DNA from: Actinomycetes bacterium
GTDB lineage: Bacteria; Actinomycetota; Acidimicrobiia; Acidimicrobiales; Bog-793
Length of the DNA: 8,580 nucleotides
Assembly (NCBI GenBank): GCA_021823365.1
Contig: JAKAOD010000107.1
Coordinates: forward strand, 1-8,580
Direction of reading: 5' to 3'
Below are positions 4,976 through 8,580 of the stretch, piece by piece. A program made the position numbers and the translations under genes. The stretch's first letter is position 1, and each line of letters opens with the position of its first letter. The notes beneath the pieces are model-generated. The model did not search any database. It worked only from the letters and a program-made list of their open reading frames with translations, and was not told where the DNA came from.

Positions 4976-7759
4976 ATGGACGAGCCCGAGGAGACGTCGA
5001 CGGTGACCTACCCGAGCGCCTGGGAGGGCGACGCGCTCCTCACCGACGGCACGGGCATCCGGATCCGCCCGATCCGCCCGGAGGACGCCGGCGCTCTGCG
5101 ACGCTTCCACCTCCGGCTGTCGCCCGAGACGATCCACCGCCGCTACTTCGGCGCCCATCCCGAGCTGAGCGAGCAGGAGGCCGGACGCCTCGCCGGCGTC
5201 GACTACGCGAGCCGGATGGCCTTCGTCGCCGTCCGCGGCGAGGAGCTCCTCGCCGTCGCCCAGTACGAGGCGGAGCCCGGCCGCCTCGAGGCCGAGCTCG
5301 CCCTCGTCGTCAGCGACGACCTCCAAGGGCGCGGCGTCGGGACCATCCTCATCGAGCAGCTCGCCTCCTACGGCCGGACCCGGGGCATCGCGCGCTTCCT
5401 CGCCGACACCCTGCCGGACAACCGCGCCATGCTCGTCGTCTTCAAGGACCTCGGCCTGCCGACGGCGAGCAAGCACCTCGGCGATGCGGTTCGGGTCACG
5501 ATCGAGCTCGCGCCGACCCCCTCCTACCTCTTGGCCCGTGAGGCGCGCGAGCGGCGCGCCATCTCGCGCAGCCTCCGCCCGCTGCTCGCACCGGCGTCGG
5601 TCGCGGTGATCGGGGCGAGCCGCCGCAACGGCGCCGCCGGTCACGAGGTCGTCCGCTCGCTGCTCGGCTCCGACTTCACCGGGCGCATCTATCCCGTCAA
5701 CCCCAAGGCGCGCTCGGTCTGCGGGGTCCCGACCTACGGGAGCGTCGGCGAGGTCCCGGAGCACGTCGACCTCGCCGTGGTCGCCGTCCCCGCAGCTGCG
5801 GTGCCCGGCGTCGTCCAGGAGTGCGCCGAAGCCGGGGTCGGGTCGCTGGCGGTGATCTCCTCGGGCTTCGCCGAGACGGGACCCGAGGGCCGAGAGCTCG
5901 AGACGGCCGCCCTCGCCATCGCCCGCCGGAGCGGGATCCGGATGCTCGGCCCGAACTGCCTCGGGCTGCTCGTGACGGACCCTGAGGTACGAATGAACGC
6001 GACGTTCTCCCCTGTTGCCCCGGACCGGGGCGGCGTCGCCCTCGCCTCCCAGTCCGGCGCTCTCGGGGTCGTGCTGCTGGAGCGGGCGAGGCAGGCGGGT
6101 ATCGGGCTCTCGGCCTTCGTCTCGACCGGCAACAAGGCCGACGTGAGCTCGAACGACCTGCTCTGCGCCTGGGAGGACGACCCGGGCACGAGGGTGATCG
6201 CGCTCTACCTCGAATCCTTCGGCAACCCGCGTAAGTTCGCGCGCATCGCCCGCAGGGTGGCCCGCAACAAGCCGATCGTCGCGCTGAAGTCCGGGACGAG
6301 CGTCGCCGGGGCGCGCGGGGCGCGCTCGCACTCCGCAGCGGCCGCGACGCCGCAGGTCGCAGTGGAGTCGCTCCTTCGCACCTCGGGCGTGATGCAGGCT
6401 CGCGGCCTCGACGAGCTCCTCGACATCGTCACCGTCTCCGCCTCCTCGCCGCTCCCGGCGGGACGGCGCGTCGCGCTCGTCGGCAACTCCGGCGGCCCGC
6501 TCGTCCTCACCGCCGACGCCTGCGAGGACGCCGGCCTCACCGTGCCGGAGCTCTCGGAGGAGACGGCTGCCGATCTCCTCGCCCTGATGCCCCCGCAGTC
6601 GGCGGCGTCCAACCCGGTCGACATGACATCGGGCGGCGATGCTGCATGCATGACCGCGGTCCTCGAACGGACGCTCGCCGACCCGGGCATCGACGCCGTG
6701 ATCGCCGTGATCACCTCGCTCAACGCTCTCTCCGCCGACGACGCCGTGGCCGCGATCACCCGGGTGGCGGCCCGATCGAACAAGCCGATCGTCACCTGCC
6801 TGGCCGGAGGGACCGTCGAAAGCTGCGCCTCGGCGGCCGAGGCCGGCGGCGAGGCCGGACGGACCTCGGCGATCGTCACCTCGCCTGAGCGAGCCGCCGG
6901 GGCTCTCGGACAGCTCGCCACCTACGCCGAATGGCTCCGGCGCCAGGAGCCCGAGCCCGAGCTGCTCGACGCCTTCGACGTCGAGGCGGCCCGCGGGGTC
7001 GTCACCCGCCGGCTCGCGCTGCGCGACGGGACCGGCTGGCTCGGGGCCGCCGAGTCATGGGCGCTGGTCCGCGCCGCCGGGGTCGCGGCGCCGGCGGCCG
7101 AGGTGGCCCGAGACCTCGACGCAGTGCTTGCCGCGGGGCTCCGGGTGGGCTACCCGCTCGCGCTGAAGGCCGCCGCCGGAACGCTTGTCCACAAGAGCGA
7201 CGTTGGCGGGGTCGTTCTCGGGATCGACGGGGCCGACCAGCTCGCCGACTCCTACCGGTCGATGCGCGCCGCGCTCGGCGAGGAGGGCGATGAGGTGCTC
7301 CTCCAGGCGATGGCCCGCCCCGGCGTCGAGACGATCGTCGGGATGAGCGCCGACCCGCTCTTCGGGCCGCTCGTCGTCGTCGGCCTCGGGGGCGTGGCGA
7401 CGGACCTGCTCGCCGACCACGCCTTCGGGGTGCCCCCGCTGACCCACGCCGGGGCACGCGAGATGCTCCTCCGCTTGCGGGGCGCCCCGCTGCTCACCGG
7501 CTACCGGGGCTCTCGCCCGGTCGACCTCGACGCCCTCGCCGAGGTCGTCTGCCGGGTCGCCGCCCTCAGCCAGGCCTGCCCGGAGATCGTCGAGCTCGAC
7601 TGCAACCCCGTGCTCGCCTCGCCGGACGGCGCGGTCGTCGTCGACGTGAAGGTCCGCCTCGAGCGGCCCGTCGACGCTCCCGACCCGCTCACCCGGATGC
7701 TTCGGCGCGTGCCGCCGGGCGCCGCGACGGCGGCGGCCTGGCTGGAGCGGCGTTCCTAG
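4976..7759 (+). CDS. GNAT acetyltransferase fused to ADP-forming acyl-CoA synthetase (Pat-type)
   Basis: A 927-residue cytoplasmic fusion. Residues about 22-185 form a GNAT domain, with the acidic residue E107 in EAELALVV and the acetyl-CoA loop QGRGVGT (117-123). From about 200 comes the CoA-binding Rossmann domain (SVAVIGASRRNG). Then come the ligase domains, with ASQSGAL at about 352-358 and the phosphohistidine position His452 in SHSAA. An ATP-grasp domain of about 690-905 ends the protein (GYPLALKAAAGTLVHKSDVGGVVLG). Proteins of this type either acetylate lysines of enzymes such as acyl-CoA synthetases or make acyl-CoA from acid, CoA and ATP. Here the GNAT domain is N-terminal, the reverse of the enterobacterial Pat order but known in actinobacteria. 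His452 is kept, so the ligase half may still work, although the usual SHTGALAG is altered to SHSAAAAT. It is divergent from pfkB, with shared DevR-like boxes between. Confidence 0.92.
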   Translation: MDEPEETSTVTYPSAWEGDALLTDGTGIRIRPIRPEDAGALRRFHLRLSPETIHRRYFGAHPELSEQEAGRLAGVDYASRMAFVAVRGEELLAVAQYEAEPGRLEAELALVVSDDLQGRGVGTILIEQLASYGRTRGIARFLADTLPDNRAMLVVFKDLGLPTASKHLGDAVRVTIELAPTPSYLLAREARERRAISRSLRPLLAPASVAVIGASRRNGAAGHEVVRSLLGSDFTGRIYPVNPKARSVCGVPTYGSVGEVPEHVDLAVVAVPAAAVPGVVQECAEAGVGSLAVISSGFAETGPEGRELETAALAIARRSGIRMLGPNCLGLLVTDPEVRMNATFSPVAPDRGGVALASQSGALGVVLLERARQAGIGLSAFVSTGNKADVSSNDLLCAWEDDPGTRVIALYLESFGNPRKFARIARRVARNKPIVALKSGTSVAGARGARSHSAAAATPQVAVESLLRTSGVMQARGLDELLDIVTVSASSPLPAGRRVALVGNSGGPLVLTADACEDAGLTVPELSEETAADLLALMPPQSAASNPVDMTSGGDAACMTAVLERTLADPGIDAVIAVITSLNALSADDAVAAITRVAARSNKPIVTCLAGGTVESCASAAEAGGEAGRTSAIVTSPERAAGALGQLATYAEWLRRQEPEPELLDAFDVEAARGVVTRRLALRDGTGWLGAAESWALVRAAGVAAPAAEVARDLDAVLAAGLRVGYPLALKAAAGTLVHKSDVGGVVLGIDGADQLADSYRSMRAALGEEGDEVLLQAMARPGVETIVGMSADPLFGPLVVVGLGGVATDLLADHAFGVPPLTHAGAREMLLRLRGAPLLTGYRGSRPVDLDALAEVVCRVAALSQACPEIVELDCNPVLASPDGAVVVDVKVRLERPVDAPDPLTRMLRRVPPGAATAAAWLERRS

Positions 7760-7763
7760 GGAC

Positions 7764-8580
7764 CTAGAGGCAGGTCTCGGGCGGCGGCCCGGGGTACACC
7801 TCTTGCGCCTCGGGGCCTGTTGCCGGTGGCGTGGCGCCGGACGCGCCGGACGCGCCGGCTGGATCCCCGGCCGTCGGGGCCGGGGACTGCACGCCCGCCG
7901 TCGGTCCAGGTGGCGATCCCGTCCCCCGCCCTCCCGGCTGCGGCCCCGCCGGCGCGCCCGCCGGTGCGCCTGCTGCCGCGCCCTGCTGTGCCGCCGGACG
8001 GTACGGTCCGACCGCCGCCATGAGGAGCACGGAGTTCGGAAGCTTGAGGAGGCCGTCGTCGGTGTTGATCGTCACGTAGGTGAGGCTCATCCCGAGCACG
8101 GTCCCGTCGAAGATTCCCCCGAGCGAGCCCGAGCGGATCCGGATGTGGTCGCCGATCACGAACGGCCTGGCGAGCAGCAGCACCATTCCCGCGAACACGT
8201 TCCCGAGCGCCTGCTGAGCCGCGATCCCGAGCACGACCCCGGTGACGGCACCTGCCGTGAGGATCCTGCTCACCGAGACCGAGAGCAAGCCGACGGTCGT
8301 GAACAGCACGATCAGGTAACCCGCGATGCTCACGAGGATCCGGATGGCGGAGCCGGCCGCCCTGGTCGCACGTTCGCCGACCAGGTGACCGAGCAGCCCG
8401 CCGGTCCGTCGGGTGGCGTAGACGCCTGCGAGAGCGAACACGACGGCGCTCGACCACCCGACCACCTGCGGCTCGATCCGGGCGCTCCGGACGTCGCCAG
8501 CCGAACCGATCGCCGCCGCGGCGACCGCCACGGCAAGGCTCACGGCGGCAAGCGCCGCCTCGGCGCGGTGGCGTCCGCGG
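7764..8580 (-). CDS. small MscS-type mechanosensitive channel, 5' end outside the window
   Basis: The frame is open to the right edge. A GTG at 8543 exists, but the upstream codons (RHRAEAALAA) look coding, so the start probably lies beyond 8580. Counting from that GTG, membrane segments lie at about 28-45, 66-90 and 95-127. The last holds the MscS pore helix (GVVLGIAAQQALGNVFAGM) and then ARPFVIGDHIRI. The beta domain follows (GTVLGMSLTYVTINTDDGLLKLPNSVLL, about 148-174). The usual C-terminal alpha/beta domain is missing. In its place are about 78 residues rich in Ala, Gly and Pro (GAAAGAPAGAPAGPQPGG and similar), ending ETCL. Such channels release solutes under osmotic downshock. The stop lies 4 bases from that of the convergent acyl-CoA synthetase. 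Confidence 0.85.
   Translation of the reverse strand, partial: RGRHRAEAALAAVSLAVAVAAAAIGSAGDVRSARIEPQVVGWSSAVVFALAGVYATRRTGGLLGHLVGERATRAAGSAIRILVSIAGYLIVLFTTVGLLSVSVSRILTAGAVTGVVLGIAAQQALGNVFAGMVLLLARPFVIGDHIRIRSGSLGGIFDGTVLGMSLTYVTINTDDGLLKLPNSVLLMAAVGPYRPAAQQGAAAGAPAGAPAGPQPGGRGTGSPPGPTAGVQSPAPTAGDPAGASGASGATPPATGPEAQEVYPGPPPETCL

Noticed and set aside
3663..5006. 447-codon rightward open frame
   Set aside because: It is antisense to pfkB, crosses the tandem repeat and the intergenic region, and has no family features. Stop codons are rare in such GC-rich DNA.
4832..6331. 499-codon leftward open frame
   Set aside because: It lies opposite the GNAT/acyl-CoA synthetase gene, whose domains are clear. 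Its composition is a shadow rich in Arg, Ala, Gly and Asp.

Overview
The window is very GC-rich, with third codon positions almost all G or C, Shine-Dalgarno-led starts and frequent GTG starts. This points to a high-GC Actinomycetota chromosome. Nothing visible fixes the genus, and there are no rRNA, tRNA, IS or phage genes.

Layout. Positions 1-1500 look like worn accessory DNA. A MarR-family regulator reads leftward (750-238). Immediately upstream of it, and partly inside its open frame, lies a broken N-terminal piece of a threonine dehydratase (953-769). Next come a strong 13-bp hairpin and a small leftward frame resembling a decayed CBS-domain gene. A rightward universal stress protein gene (1575-2036) follows. 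A leftward three-gene operon comes next: a PfkB sugar kinase (4790-3747), a PPOX/NimA-like flavoprotein (3630-3178) and a GAPDH-family protein (3181-2177). Divergent from it is a 927-residue fusion of a GNAT acetyltransferase and an ADP-forming acyl-CoA synthetase (4976-7759). Convergent with that, and running off the right edge, is a small MscS-type channel (8580-7764).

How the genes fit together. Stress protein, PfkB kinase, PPOX protein and CBS protein is a gene mixture known from the DosR/DevR hypoxia (dormancy) regulon of mycobacteria. Sixteen-base near-palindromes of the form AGGG(A/C)C-N4-G(G/T)CCCT, resembling the DevR box, lie upstream of the stress protein (two copies) and in the pfkB/acyl-CoA synthetase intergenic region (two copies). 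The inference is a small DevR-like regulon for low-energy or low-oxygen life. It would combine sugar phosphorylation, an altered GAPDH paralogue, a flavoprotein and an enzyme that senses or modifies acyl-CoA metabolism.

The most unusual items are these. (1) Between pfkB and the PPOX gene, six tandem 20-bp units each form a complete seven-codon cistron with its own GGAGG, and each stop overlaps the next start as GTGA or ATGA. They make an unbroken stop-start relay from the pfkB stop to the PPOX start. (2) The GAPDH-family protein has proline in place of the catalytic cysteine, while the catalytic-partner histidine is kept. (3) The DevR-like boxes recur. (4) A threonine dehydratase relic has lost its PLP lysine and is frameshifted into the MarR frame.
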